Positions 17,256-26,475 of a DNA stretch of 64,000 nt are shown here, one piece after another (the stretch's first letter is position 1; each line of letters opens with the position of its first letter). Under the pieces are notes generated by a model that saw nothing but the letters and a program-made list of their open reading frames with translations, searched no databases and was not told the origin of the DNA. A program made the translations under genes and the position numbers. Location of the stretch: positions 328,168 through 392,167 of the forward strand of contig NZ_JALDAY010000013.1 in assembly GCF_022698165.1 (NCBI RefSeq), in the 5' to 3' direction. Source of the stretch: Streptomyces cylindrosporus. GTDB lineage: Bacteria; Actinomycetota; Actinomycetes; Streptomycetales; Streptomycetaceae.

Positions 17256-17490
17256 AGCGACCACCGCGAGACCGGTGTGCCGTGGGTGCGCAGGCGGCCG
17301 CCCGCACCGGCGGAAGCGGCAGATTCCCTTCGGTCGCTCCTCCCGCTGCCACGGGAGGAGGCCATGGTGTGAAGGGCCCCGTCACACCTCGGGCAGCGGC
17401 CCTGCACGTGTGCGCGGTGTCCCGCGCGATAGGACGCCACCAGCGTGGGGGAGCATCTGCTCGGCCACCGCCTGCCCGTGAAGGACCGTC

Positions 17491-18150
17491 ATGCGCTCTG
17501 CCCGTCGTACCGTGCCGCCCGTCCTGCTCACCTGTCTGCTGCTGGCGGGCTGTTCGTCCGTCTCGCTCGGCACGTCGACATCGTCGTCCGCACAGAGCCG
17601 GGTGGCGGGTGCGCCGGGCTCGGTGTCGGGGCGGGCGATCGCGGTGGGGGCGGGCCCGCAAAAGCACTACACGGTGCAGCAGCAGCCCGCCGCGGGCTCG
17701 TGCCACTACCGCTATGAGCACGGGGAGCCGCTGGAGGACCCGGCGTGCACGCCGGGCGCGATCTCCCCGGCAGTCACCCAGGCGAACCTGTCCTCGACGA
17801 TCTGCCGCACGGGCGGCTACACCTCCGGCGTGCGCCCCTCCGCGTATGTGACGGGCAAGGAGAAGAAGCTGAATGCCGCCTCGTACGGCTTCACGGGCTG
17901 GATGTCGGATGCCGAGTACGACCACTTGATCAGCCTGCAGCTGGGCGGGGACCCCAACGACCCGAGGAATCTGTGGGTGGAGCCGGCCGACCCCGGGCAC
18001 AAGAAGGGCTCCGGGGTGAACAACAAGAAGGACCCGGTGGAGACGAAGCTGCACACCGCGGTCTGCAAGGGCCAGGTCACCCTCGCCGCCGCGCAGCACG
18101 CGATCGTCAGCGACTGGACCACCGCGCTCAGCCGCCTCGGCCTGCGCTGA
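17491..18150 (+). CDS. secreted lipoprotein with HNH-like (His-Me finger) nuclease motif
   Basis: A 219-residue protein with a lipoprotein signal (RRTVPPVLLTCLLLAGC, lipobox LAGC). After a Ser/Thr linker the mature domain has paired cysteines and the motif EYDHLISLQLGGDPNDPRNL followed by WVEP, the DH...GG..N.P.NL...P pattern of actinobacterial His-Me finger (HNH-type) secreted nucleases. A later helix (VETKLHTAVCKGQVTLAAAQ) is also typical. It is anchored outside the membrane and probably cleaves nucleic acid for nutrition, DNA uptake or competition. Monocistronic, with GAAGGA as ribosome site. The nuclease call is from the motif only. Confidence 0.65.
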   Translation: MRSARRTVPPVLLTCLLLAGCSSVSLGTSTSSSAQSRVAGAPGSVSGRAIAVGAGPQKHYTVQQQPAAGSCHYRYEHGEPLEDPACTPGAISPAVTQANLSSTICRTGGYTSGVRPSAYVTGKEKKLNAASYGFTGWMSDAEYDHLISLQLGGDPNDPRNLWVEPADPGHKKGSGVNNKKDPVETKLHTAVCKGQVTLAAAQHAIVSDWTTALSRLGLR

Positions 18151-19229
18151 TCCGCCGACTGGCTTCCGCAGCGCGTCCGACCGCGCATCGGATGGTGATG
18201 CCGTGGCTAACGCGGCCGTGTCCGGGCTTTCAAGTTCGCCAGGGGACCGGTCACCGCCGGTTCACGCACGGCGCCGGGCCGACCGGCAGCTCGCAGGCGC
18301 AAGCGGTTCCCCGACGCTGTCGCCCGCGCGGCGGGCGCCGGGGCGCTCGCGAGGGTACCGGCGCCCGGGCCGGGGACCGGCGTCGACGGCGTCCTGGGGC
18401 CAGAGCCAGCTTCACACTGAGCGACCGTAGCGAGCGGGGGTGCTGTGCGGGCGGATGTTCGGAAAAATCCGTGCCGGTATTTCGGACGAGGGTCGGAAAG
18501 TCCCTGGTCGCGGCCGCGCCATAGCAGAGAGGCTGCCCTCTACGGGCGGGTACGGGAAACTTCAGCAGAATCTATTCGGCATAGATGTCGGCGGCGAACC
18601 TTTTATCGCGATACGCCCGTTTGTGATTCGACATATGCCGCCCAGATGGGCACAAAAAGCGCCGGGATTCTGTAGTTGGCAGAGCACTTTGCGTGAGGCT
18701 AGGGTCACGGGAGCGTGGGCTCCGAGGGGATTCCGGCCCCGTGGACGAAGCCCACGCGTTCCATGAAATACAAGATCCAAGGAGCGTCCCATGAGGTCGT
18801 CCCCGAACCGTGGCCGGACCAAACCCCCACGTCGGAGGCTCTTCCGGGTTTTCGACACTAACAGCCGTGACGAAAATAGCCAACGTCACGAACGGATGGT
18901 TCACATCCTCTTCTTCCTGGTCCATGCGCATCCCGACAGAGCATGCGTAACGGCCGCGCACCGCGCAGGAGCTGTCTTCCGGTCCTCCGACGGGCCGGCT
19001 GCGGCGTCGCGCAACCCCGGTATTGGGTGCCTGGTGTGGAATTTCCTCGTCCGCGAGTGCCGGGTGGCCTGATCTCGCCACCCGGGGAGCGCCTCTGCGC
19101 CCCCCGGCGCACATCCGGCGATTCGGTTCCCGACGAAACGGCTGAACGTGACCGCCGGTGTGACGAAATTCCTCACCCTTCCGCTTGATCCGAGAATTCG
19201 TGCCCGTTTCCGGAAGAGGACGACGATCC
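18151..19229. other. 1.08-kb region without a convincing gene
   Basis: Frames on both strands have weak codon bias and no recognisable domains. Base composition falls locally (for example around 18550-18640), unlike neighbouring genes. It must contain the promoter of the zinc-ribbon/HTH regulator at 19230. It may be non-coding, or an eroded remnant of genes I cannot identify. Confidence 0.4.
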
Positions 19230-20501
19230 ATGCTCCCCACGAGTGTTCCCTCACCGCAGTGCCGGTACTGCGGCAGCCCCATGCCCCCGGCCAAGAGCCA
19301 ACGCGGCAGGCCAGCCGACTACTGCGGGCGCGCTTGCCGGCAGGCTGCCTACCGTGATCGGCAGCGTCAGCACGGCACGGGCGAGCCGGCGGCAGCGGCC
19401 CGCCGGCCGCTGCCCGACCAGTCGCCGGAGCAGCTGCAACTGCTCGAGCTCGCCCACGACACGCAGGAAGAATTGCGCCATCTTGTGCGGCTGCTGTCGA
19501 ACAGTCACCAGGCGTCCGCGGCGGAGATCCTGGAGTACTCGGTCAAGGTGCAGCGGCGCCTGGAGGCCGTCACCGCCGGGGTGGTGCTGATGGCCCGCCG
19601 CCGGCGCATCCCCTGGGAAGCCCTCGGCCGGATCCTGAGCATCAGCCCGGAGACCGCCCGGCACACCTACCACGAGCGACTGGTGCAGCGCCGCCTGGAC
19701 CAGTACGCCCCGGAGAATGCTCCGGCGCCGCTGCCCGGCACAGCCCCCGAGGCGGAGGAGGCGCAGGCCGCCGAAGCCGAGGAGGCTCCTCCCGCCCAGC
19801 AGCCCGCTCCGCCGGCTCTGCGGGCCACGAACCAGCTTGCCCCCGTCCTGTCCCGGCTGCAGAGCGTCAGCGGCATCCCGCTGCGCCAGCTGGGCCTGCG
19901 AACCCAGGTGTCGGCGAGTTTCCTCTCCCGGGTCCTCAGCGGCGAGAAGTTCCCGACGTGGGAACTGACCGAGAAGATAGGCCTGGTCCTGGGGGCGGAC
20001 TCGGACGCCCTGCGCAAGGTGTGGCAGGACGAACGCGCACGCAACGGCACCCGCTCGCGCCGGCAGCGGTCCCGGCCTCCGGCCGGCGAGACGAAGACCG
20101 GGACGTCGCTTGCCGCGGCCCTGCGCACGCTGTACCAGCGGGCCGCCAGCCCCACCCCGCACAGCCTGGCGGTCGCCACCGGGCACCTGATCAGCGCCGA
20201 CGACGTACGCCGGATCCTGCACGCGGAGCAGTCAGCCCCCTGGGAACACGTGGCCGCACTCATCCAGGCGCTGGACGGCGAGCCGTCGTTCTTCCGGCCG
20301 CACTGGGAGGAGGCCCGCCAGACGGCCCCGGCACCTGCACCGGCGCCGGTGGAAACCACCACGCACCGCCTCAACTCGCTGCTGAGCACGTTCGGCGACA
20401 GCTTCCACCAGGCCCGCACCCTGGTGCCGTCGCCCGGGCTGACGGCCCGGCGCCGGGAACTGCGCCGCCGGTGGGCGCAGGCGGGCCGTGCAGCCGGGTA
20501 G
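19230..20501 (+). CDS. zinc-ribbon and helix-turn-helix regulator
   Basis: A 423-residue protein. The N-terminus holds a zinc-binding site (CRYC at 11-14 and CGRAC at 32-36) similar to FCS/MYM-like knuckles. A coiled helical region and a sigma-like/HTH segment (IPWEALGRILSISPETARHT) follow, then an XRE-type HTH (IPLRQLGLRTQVSASFLSRV, LSGEKFPTWE) and a second HTH-like region (LISADDVRRILHAEQSAPWE). I chose ATG 19230 over the upstream frame because the zinc site follows directly. Similar multi-HTH proteins are common on Streptomyces accessory DNA. Targets are unknown. Confidence 0.65.
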   Translation: MLPTSVPSPQCRYCGSPMPPAKSQRGRPADYCGRACRQAAYRDRQRQHGTGEPAAAARRPLPDQSPEQLQLLELAHDTQEELRHLVRLLSNSHQASAAEILEYSVKVQRRLEAVTAGVVLMARRRRIPWEALGRILSISPETARHTYHERLVQRRLDQYAPENAPAPLPGTAPEAEEAQAAEAEEAPPAQQPAPPALRATNQLAPVLSRLQSVSGIPLRQLGLRTQVSASFLSRVLSGEKFPTWELTEKIGLVLGADSDALRKVWQDERARNGTRSRRQRSRPPAGETKTGTSLAAALRTLYQRAASPTPHSLAVATGHLISADDVRRILHAEQSAPWEHVAALIQALDGEPSFFRPHWEEARQTAPAPAPAPVETTTHRLNSLLSTFGDSFHQARTLVPSPGLTARRRELRRRWAQAGRAAG

Positions 20502-20544
20502 GGGCGGGACCGTGGTCCGGAACCGCTTCTCAGCGGTGGACGGG

Positions 20545-20832
20545 TCAGCTCGCGGCGGAGGCGACGAGGGCGTCCTCGCCGCCCAGGACGGCGACCTGCT
20601 CCTGGGCCCGGCGCAGGTAGTCCTGGCTCTGCTGCTGGAACTCCGGGCTGTGCACCTGGGTGTTGATGTGGGCTTCGACGGCCTCGCGGATCACCGCATT
20701 GGCGCTCTCGCCCACGACCGCTGCGAAGGCGTTGACCTTCTGCAGCAGAGGTTCCGGGAAGCGTACGGAGACGACGATCTGCCGTTCTTTGTCTCCGTGA
20801 CGTGCCGTCTTTCGAGCGTGGTCTGCTGTCAT
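20545..20832 (-). CDS. ribbon-helix-helix DNA-binding protein (antitoxin-like)
   Basis: A 95-residue protein whose residues 16-55 form a CopG/Arc-type ribbon-helix-helix: ERQIVVSVRFPEPLLQKVNA then ESANAVIREAVEAHI. A C-terminal helical tail follows (PEFQQQSQDYLRRAQEQVAV). It is antitoxin-sized, but no toxin gene adjoins it on this strand, so it could be a stand-alone repressor. About 120 bases upstream lie repeats of TAGTG in both orientations (20959-20987), candidate binding sites. Confidence 0.7.
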   Translation of the reverse strand: MTADHARKTARHGDKERQIVVSVRFPEPLLQKVNAFAAVVGESANAVIREAVEAHINTQVHSPEFQQQSQDYLRRAQEQVAVLGGEDALVASAAS

Positions 20833-20958
20833 GGATCCCTCTCTCAGGACGAGGGGCGCGCCGCCGTTGGTCAGAACTCCGGCGCGCCCCGTGCAGTCGC
20901 ACGGGCAGGAGGGTGCCCGGGCGGAGCGAAACTCCGACGGTCCAGACTAGTCGTCTTG

Positions 20959-20987
20959 TAGTGCTGTAGTGCCACTACCAGGTAGTT
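20959..20987. promoter_or_regulatory. candidate operator of TAGTG repeats
   Basis: TAGTG occurs at 20959-20963 and 20967-20971, its complement CACTA at 20973-20977, and TAGTT at 20983-20987. The regular, dyad-containing arrangement upstream of the ribbon-helix-helix gene is typical of RHH operators. Confidence 0.35.
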
Positions 20988-21293
20988 ACCTCGCTCTCAC
21001 CACAGAGAGCGCCGACATTGTCACTCCCCGGAGCCTGCAACGGACAAACGAGGTCATCTAGGCATCAGAAACGGGGCTCAAACGTCCGAATCCACCCGGC
21101 CGGCCTCCGTTCGGCGTGTCGCCGGGCGCCGGATACCGCATGGAAGAGCTCATGTACTGGCACATTCAACCTCTAGAAATCGTGTAGGGCAAACATTCCG
21201 GCCTCTGGATGTCGCCCCTTCGTGTAGTCGAAACCACGTGTAGTCTCGTCGGCAAGTTTCTCGATTGCGATACCCAGTAGCTGGGAGGTACAG

Positions 21294-22334
21294 GTGAAGC
21301 CTCAGGGCGGCTCCGATTGCGACGGCGTACGACCGGCGCCCCGGGTCTCCACGGTCATAACGCAGGTCGCGGCCGAAGAGGCCGTCCGCGCGATCCTCGA
21401 CGTCCGCAACGAGCTCGAGCGCGACCCGGACGTCAACGCCTCCAGCCACCTGGTGCCCCAGGCACGCACGGCCACCGAACAGCTGGCGCTGCTCTACGGC
21501 CGCGCTCCCGCCCGGCCGTCTGTGCACGCCGTTGCCGGCGTGCCGCACGCCAACCAGTTCTGGCGGGAGACCACCCACCGGGGGATCAGCGTCATCTCCC
21601 GGCGCATCCGCGGCACACTCTGGGAACGCGACGACCTGCGCAGCAACGAGCTGGAGATCATCGGCCCGCACGGAGGCCGGGCCTCACGCCTGTCCCGGAT
21701 CCGCCAGTGCATCGCGCACGACCAGCCGTTCTTGTCCGTGGCCCTGTGCGGCAACGCCAGGGACCTGCTGATCCACGGCAATCCGTGGACGGCCTCCCTG
21801 TCCATCCTGGCCAAGGTCCCCGGCGAACCGCTGTCCGCAGCGGTCGCCACCATGCACAACGCGCTGTCCGCCGACTGCTCCGACGCCTACCGCCTGCTGC
21901 TGCCCGACGGCCTGTGGAAGCTGCGCACCGAGGACGACACCCGTCACCCGCCCGCACCCGGCTACGTCATCCTTCCCCGGCAACTGCGCGACTTCGAGAC
22001 CCTGCTGGAACGCTTCTACAGCTGCCCGCAGTTCGTCGACGACACCGCCACCGCGATCGCGGAGGCCCTGCTCAGCAACCACGTGCCGCTCGCCGTCCAC
22101 TACACCGGGCACGTACTGGAGGCAGCCGTCGTCCTCGTGGCCGCCACCCACAAGTTCGTCGTACGCACCCTGGCCCCGAACGGCACCGTCCTTGCCCCTT
22201 GGCAGTGCTCCAGCCTGCTGGCCGATGCCCTGAGCAACGACGTCGGCATCCCCCGGCTGGTCGTCGGACGAGACGAATTCAATGCCAAGAACCTCGCCCA
22301 GCACCTCGCGCGCGTCCCGTTGGCCGCCTCCTGA
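21294..22334 (+). CDS. hypothetical protein, 346 aa
   Basis: GTG 21294 follows a strong GGGAGG site (21283-21288), so the start is well supported. The protein is soluble, begins with a helix (TVITQVAAEEAVRAILDVRN) and has alternating helices and strands (LSVALCGNARDLLIHGNPWT; LAVHYTGHVLEAAVVLVAAT). No catalytic or binding motif was recognised. It is followed after 110 bases by a small 2-TM gene on the same strand and may share its transcript. Function unknown. Confidence 0.6.
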   Translation: MKPQGGSDCDGVRPAPRVSTVITQVAAEEAVRAILDVRNELERDPDVNASSHLVPQARTATEQLALLYGRAPARPSVHAVAGVPHANQFWRETTHRGISVISRRIRGTLWERDDLRSNELEIIGPHGGRASRLSRIRQCIAHDQPFLSVALCGNARDLLIHGNPWTASLSILAKVPGEPLSAAVATMHNALSADCSDAYRLLLPDGLWKLRTEDDTRHPPAPGYVILPRQLRDFETLLERFYSCPQFVDDTATAIAEALLSNHVPLAVHYTGHVLEAAVVLVAATHKFVVRTLAPNGTVLAPWQCSSLLADALSNDVGIPRLVVGRDEFNAKNLAQHLARVPLAAS

Positions 22335-22443
22335 GACCCGCTCGCCGGTACCGCGCCGCTGCGCCCCGAGCCGGTACCGGCTCCCCCGTCCGTACCCCAG
22401 TCCCTGTTCAGGTCCGGTCCCCGCCCGTACGAAGGAACGCAAG

Positions 22444-22797
22444 ATGTCCCCCGACGAAACCGACGACAACATCACCCCCTTCCCCAACACCCAGCCGCAG
22501 CCCAACTGGACGCGAAAGATCAACATTCCGCTTCCGGTGCTCCCGCTGCACATCCGGCAGCGTCTGCGCACGCCCGGCTACTGGACCGCCATGCTGGCCA
22601 TCACGGCCTTCGCCACCACTTACGCATCGGGGCGGCTCGTCCACACCCGTGACGTCCTGGTCGGCCTCGCCCTGAGCGGCTTCGTGGTGTTCCTCGGCGC
22701 CGTCGGTATGGTCTGCCAGGCCATCAAGGACTCCCGCAACGTCGCCACCGACTACTCCCGGCCCGCGGCCGCCTCGTCCCGCAACACCGCGGCCTGA
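22444..22797 (+). CDS. small 2-TM membrane protein
   Basis: A 117-residue protein from ATG 22444, with GAAGGA upstream. A polar proline-rich N-terminus is followed by two membrane helices (YWTAMLAITAFATTYASG and VLVGLALSGFVVFLGAVGMV) and a polar tail. No known domain. It follows the 346-residue gene and may be co-transcribed. Confidence 0.6.
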   Translation: MSPDETDDNITPFPNTQPQPNWTRKINIPLPVLPLHIRQRLRTPGYWTAMLAITAFATTYASGRLVHTRDVLVGLALSGFVVFLGAVGMVCQAIKDSRNVATDYSRPAAASSRNTAA

Positions 22798-22877
22798 CCT
22801 CTGCAATCGAGTTCCGTCGGATCAGGGCCCGCTCGTTCATGTGCCGCCGCTCGTGCCCGCGATCGGCGGCCCTCTGG

Positions 22878-23200
22878 TCAGCTGCGCATCTGCCGGGCGC
22901 CGGTGAGCGCCTTGTCGATCGAGGCCAGGAGCTTGTCGACGGCGCGGGTCTGCTGCTGGACACGGACGCGGTACTCGGCGAACGGACCTGCTGGCCGGTG
23001 CGCCGATCCAACTCGGTGCTGGGCCGGGTGAGACGCTTTTCTACCGGTGGCGCGGCCGCGTGAGATGGCCGGTGCGGCTGCATACCGCGCGGCCGGTTGA
23101 GGCGGGCATCGGCCAGAGCGAAGGCCATCGCGAGGGCGTTGTCGCTGCGGTAGTGCCGTGCGTTCGTCGCGCTGGGAGGAGTGGCCCGGCGGCCCTCCGG
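22878..23200 (-). pseudogene. decayed gene fragment with frameshift
   Basis: Leftward, one frame encodes ARHYRSDNALAMAFALADAR and VEKRLTRPSTELDRRTGQQV, then after a one-base shift near 22985 continues FAEYRVRVQQQTRAVDKLLA and SIDKALTGARQMRS with a stop at 22878. The helical coiled-coil ending is protein-like, but no start is visible and the parent gene is not identified. A related fragment lies at 24024-24240. Confidence 0.35.
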
Positions 23201-23317
23201 CCAGTGGATTCCTTCACATGCAGTAGGGGCACGAACACGTCACGGAATCAGAGGTGGCCAGCGCGGACGTCGGCGAAATGGAACGCTTTCTTTTTGACCG
23301 CTGAACGGGGGATGTTC

Positions 23318-23968
23318 ATGGCAACTTCAACTCCACCTCCACGGCCACCAGTTCCACCGGAGGGGGCACCGCACGTCAAAAGGACACCCGAACACTGGAC
23401 TGCCGTTGCCGCTCTCATCACTGCCGTAACAGGAGTTCTCACCTTTCTCGTGGGCTTCATCGGGCTGCCGGCGGCCGGGGTCAACTCGCCTGCCGCGAGC
23501 GTCGAGACCGCGACCACCACGGCCACGGTCACGGTCACGACAACAGCACCTGGATCCATCGACGCCTCCGGCACATCGGCTTCCGCTTCCAGCTCTTCAG
23601 CGGTGCGCTGGTCCGGACCGCTGCTTGTTTCAGGTGACTTCAATTTGGACTCGGTTCCCCCTGGGGGTGACCTTCCAACCGACGGTGACATCGAGTTGTC
23701 CCAGATCAGCGATGGCCAAGAGGCCGTACTGAGGAGCGACAGGGCAAACTTGGCTGTGGTCCCTCAAGGGGAGAAGCCGGATGCCGCGCGATGCGCCGTT
23801 CTCGCGCAGACCCAGGGACAGCGCCTCACGGACCTTCCAGTTGCCGTAGGAGGCAAGCTCTGCCTGGTCACCGACGAGGGACGTTCCGCGCTCGTCACCG
23901 TGACCGCCGTGCACCCGCAAGCCCAGAACGTGAGCGTTGATGTCCGCATCTGGCAGAAGACCGACTGA
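23318..23968 (+). CDS. signal-anchored extracytoplasmic protein
   Basis: A 216-residue protein; ATG 23318 follows a GGGGGA site. A proline-rich cytoplasmic head is followed by one membrane helix (AVAALITAVTGVLTFLVGFI), a Thr/Ser/Ala-rich linker of about 40 residues, and an extracellular beta-rich domain (LLVSGDFNLDSVPPGGDLPT ... ARCAVLAQTQGQRLTDLPVA, a Cys pair and VTVTAVHPQAQNVSVDVRIW). This layout is common in Streptomyces membrane-anchored proteins of unknown role. No catalytic motif is visible. Confidence 0.65.
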   Translation: MATSTPPPRPPVPPEGAPHVKRTPEHWTAVAALITAVTGVLTFLVGFIGLPAAGVNSPAASVETATTTATVTVTTTAPGSIDASGTSASASSSSAVRWSGPLLVSGDFNLDSVPPGGDLPTDGDIELSQISDGQEAVLRSDRANLAVVPQGEKPDAARCAVLAQTQGQRLTDLPVAVGGKLCLVTDEGRSALVTVTAVHPQAQNVSVDVRIWQKTD

Positions 23969-24023
23969 CCCTGGTAAGGGCGCCGCTGACTCGGAAAGGG
24001 GCTTCCTGGGGTGCGGCGGGCCG

Positions 24024-24240
24024 TCAGGTCTTGAGCTGGCGACGGTCGGCAGGAGCCGCCCCGGTTGGGTCGCCATGCAGCAGATCGGGGCAGGCGCCGG
24101 CCAGGACGAAGGCCCTCGCGAGGCCGGCCGCGAGGGTGGCGTCGATGCGGTAGCGCCGTGCGCGTTCGTCGCGCTGGAGGAGCGGGCCGGCGCCGTCCGG
24201 GCCGACGCGGCGCTGTACTGCCCTGACGCTGGTCAGGACG
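24024..24240 (-). pseudogene. decayed fragment related to 22878-23200
   Basis: A leftward frame without a start codon reads GPLLQRDERARRYRIDATLA, AGLARAFVLAGACPDLL and ends QLKT at 24024. The segment RRYRIDATLAAGLARAFVLA resembles RHYRSDNALAMAFALADARL of the fragment 1 kb upstream, so they appear to be remnants of the same gene family. The parent is unidentified. Confidence 0.3.
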
Positions 24241-24580
24241 GGGCCTGTCGTTGGGTGGCTCCGGGGAAGGCGTCGACCGCTGCCCTGACCGCGGCCAGCC
24301 GCGGGTGGCCCGGGCCGCTGAACAGGTGGACGTGCAGGGACGGGCCGCCGGTGAGTTCCGCCAGATCCCGTACCCGCAGCACCTCGGCGACCTGCAGGAT
24401 CATCTCAAGTTTCGGAGTCCCCAGCCGCCCCGTCTCCACGCCCTTGACCCACGATGCGGACTTGCCGACCAGCCCGCCCAACTGCTCCCGCGTCATGCCC
24501 TTACGGGTACGCAGAATCTGCAGGCGCTGGCCGAACACCAACGGGTGGGCGTAGGGATCCGGGGAAGCATCGTCCGACAT
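24233..24580 (-). CDS. XRE-family HTH regulator, apparently shortened
   Basis: A 115-residue protein from ATG 24580. Residues about 15-75 are an XRE/Cro helix-turn-helix (FGQRLQILRTRKGMTREQLG, GLVGKSASWVKGVETGRLG), followed by MILQVAEVLRVRDLAELTGG and a LHVHLFSGPGHPRLAAVRAA segment. Relatives I know continue for another 150-250 residues with a TPR-like sensor domain; here the frame stops at 24233 where an unrelated fragment joins. It may be a truncated regulator that can still bind DNA. Confidence 0.6.
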   Translation of the reverse strand: MSDDASPDPYAHPLVFGQRLQILRTRKGMTREQLGGLVGKSASWVKGVETGRLGTPKLEMILQVAEVLRVRDLAELTGGPSLHVHLFSGPGHPRLAAVRAAVDAFPGATQRQAPS

Positions 24581-24666
24581 CAGCTCTGCCCCTCCTCGCA
24601 GCTAGACCAGGCTTGTGTGGAGATCGCCACTGCTGGCGCGCGTGCGCACCGGTACGCTGCCGGGCT

Positions 24667-24885
24667 ATGCGATCCCGCATTGTGGAGATCATCCGATGGC
24701 AGAGCCCCCTGCCCCAGCAGGAGGCGACGAAATGCAGCGCGCACGGCCGGCAGGGCTGCTCACGTGACCTGGTGGCGGACGTCTACCTGGCCGATGCGGG
24801 CAGTGCCCGCATCCATTGGACCGTGTGCCAGCACTGGCTTGACCACGAGCCGGATGTGGCGCACTACGACGCCGGTCACGCCTGA
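24667..24885 (+). CDS. small cysteine/histidine-containing protein, 72 aa
   Basis: ATG 24667 to TGA 24885. The product reads MRSRIVEIIRWQSPLPQQEA, then CSAHGRQGCSRDLVADVYLA and RIHWTVCQHWLDHEPDVAHY. The conserved-looking CxxHxxxxC and VCQHW elements suggest metal binding. Composition and length fit a real small Streptomyces gene, but I cannot name the family. Confidence 0.45.
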   Translation: MRSRIVEIIRWQSPLPQQEATKCSAHGRQGCSRDLVADVYLADAGSARIHWTVCQHWLDHEPDVAHYDAGHA

Positions 24886-25505
24886 GCGAGTGAGTGGCCC
24901 GCGGGGTGATGCCTGGTCCCGGGCCCTACCACGCCGGCTGAGGATGGTTTCGCCGGTGAGCCTGCGGCCCACGAGGCCGATCACTCCCGCATGCGTCGAC
25001 CACGGCCTCGGCACGCTGCCGGTGCCTTTCGCAGTCACGGGTGAGGCCGCGGTGGCGCATGAACCGGGCGAAGCCGCCCCCGATGGCCAGGTGCGCCGCG
25101 TGCTGACGATGCTCGCAGCGGGAAGGGGCGAACCAACTGGGCTGGCTGCAAGGGGCGTTGGGTGTGATCCACGCCGCCCGGTGTCGTCGTGCCATAGCAG
25201 AGTTCCGGCAACGCCGCCGTGATATCGCGGCGATTGGGCCGCTGTCGGGCATCGTCCGGTTCACTGACATCGGCAGGCGCAGTGGACAGGCGAGCCGACA
25301 TGTCGCCGATCCCTGTTGCGATCCGTGAACCACGACCTGGACTCCTGCCTCCAACCGTTCGCCCGCGAACGCCCCGGCATTCGCCTGACCCTTCCCAGCA
25401 GTGCCTGAGCTTTGCTGTCGGCGTGAACTCAGTTCTGACCGCTTCATGGTCGAACTGAGCAACACCCGTCGCCGGTTCGACCTCTGTCACGAAAGTGTCG
25501 AACCA
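24886..25505. other. 620 bases without a convincing gene
   Basis: Several overlapping frames exist but none has consistent codon bias or a recognisable domain. A leftward frame around 25040-25090 (GGGFARFMRHRGLTRDCERH) looks protein-like but has no start and runs into neighbours, so this may be an eroded gene. Confidence 0.35.
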
Positions 25506-25667
25506 GTGGATGTGTTGATCTTGTGGATCCTGGCTGCGGCAAGCGTTGTGAGTGTCGCGCTGTTCACCGTGCGCAGCCTCCTAGACCAGCTCCCTGACGT
25601 CTTCGAGGCCTGGCACCGGGTCAGGCGCGCGATTCATGACCGGTCCGATGATGATCGACGTTGCTGA
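25506..25667 (+). CDS. small single-TM protein
   Basis: A 53-residue product from GTG 25506: a membrane helix (VLILWILAAASVVSVALFTV) followed by a basic amphipathic tail (EAWHRVRRAIHDRSDDDRRC). Start choice is uncertain; an ATG 60 bases upstream would add 20 residues. Function unknown. Confidence 0.45.
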   Translation: MDVLILWILAAASVVSVALFTVRSLLDQLPDVFEAWHRVRRAIHDRSDDDRRC

Positions 25668-25863
25668 GACTCTCGGGACCTTCCTGCTGCGCGCGAGACA
25701 GGCACAGCGCGAGCCCGGCGGCGGGGGAGCGCGGCCGGGCTGGGACGGGGATCATCCGGGGCAGGGGCTGGTGGGGGCGCCGGTTTGGTGTGGAGTGCCC
25801 CCGGGCGGGGTTGAGTTGCGTGGGTCGTCAGGTTACGGGCGGCCGTGTCGCCGCTTGCGCCGC

Positions 25864-26475
25864 CTATGCCGTTGAGGTGGTGTCTTGGTCGGGTGGGGCG
25901 GTGTCGATGCCGAGGGTGTGGCGCATCTGCTGCTGCATCAGGGCCAGTTGGTGCCATGACTCGTCGATGCCGGCGGCGAAGGCATCCAGTTCCTCCTGGT
26001 CGTGCGGTGTGGCCGCGGTGATGCGTTGGAGCTGTCCGTAGCCGGCGTTGAGCCGGTGCCCGGCGGCGGTGGCGGCCGCCAGCACCGCATCGGGGACCAC
26101 CATTTCGGCCTGCGCGAAGCTGTCGCGCTGCGCGAGGCGGCAGGCTTCGAGCTGCTGGAGGCACGGCTCGATGCCGGTGCCCGCGCGCAGCGCGTGCAGG
26201 AGGTTGACCTGGGCGGTGAGGTACTGCCGTGAGGCGGTGTTGAGCGCGATGTAGCAAGAGCGCCGCAGATCGACCAGCGCCTGCGCCTTTTGTTCGGCGC
26301 GCTCGGCCTGCAGGACTTCCTGCGCGTGCCGGCGCTCCTCGCGCCGCACGGCATCGGCTGCCTCCAGCTCCATCTGCTTGGTCCGGTCGGCCCGCTGCTG
26401 CGTCAAAAGTGCCGCGCCGAGCGTGCCGACTACCCCCACCACGGCCGTGAAGACCGCGGACCACTGCCCACTCAT
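25864..26475 (-). CDS. N-terminal-TM coiled-coil protein
   Basis: A 203-residue protein from ATG 26475. It has a short N-terminus, one membrane helix (AVFTAVVGVVGTLGAALLTQ), a long charged coiled coil (RADRTKQMELEAADAVRREE, RRHAQEVLQAERAEQKAQAL), then a helical bundle and a polar tail. The architecture matches the genes at 1331 and 5681. The helical bundle with conserved RR..YIALN and YGQLQRI features is typical of unnamed Streptomyces membrane proteins. No neighbour clearly links it to a pathway. Confidence 0.65.
   Translation of the reverse strand: MSGQWSAVFTAVVGVVGTLGAALLTQQRADRTKQMELEAADAVRREERRHAQEVLQAERAEQKAQALVDLRRSCYIALNTASRQYLTAQVNLLHALRAGTGIEPCLQQLEACRLAQRDSFAQAEMVVPDAVLAAATAAGHRLNAGYGQLQRITAATPHDQEELDAFAAGIDESWHQLALMQQQMRHTLGIDTAPPDQDTTSTA

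Noticed and set aside
18572..19294. Leftward 240-codon frame
   Set aside because: Codon use is poor and it overlaps the well-supported start of the 19230 gene; no domain seen.
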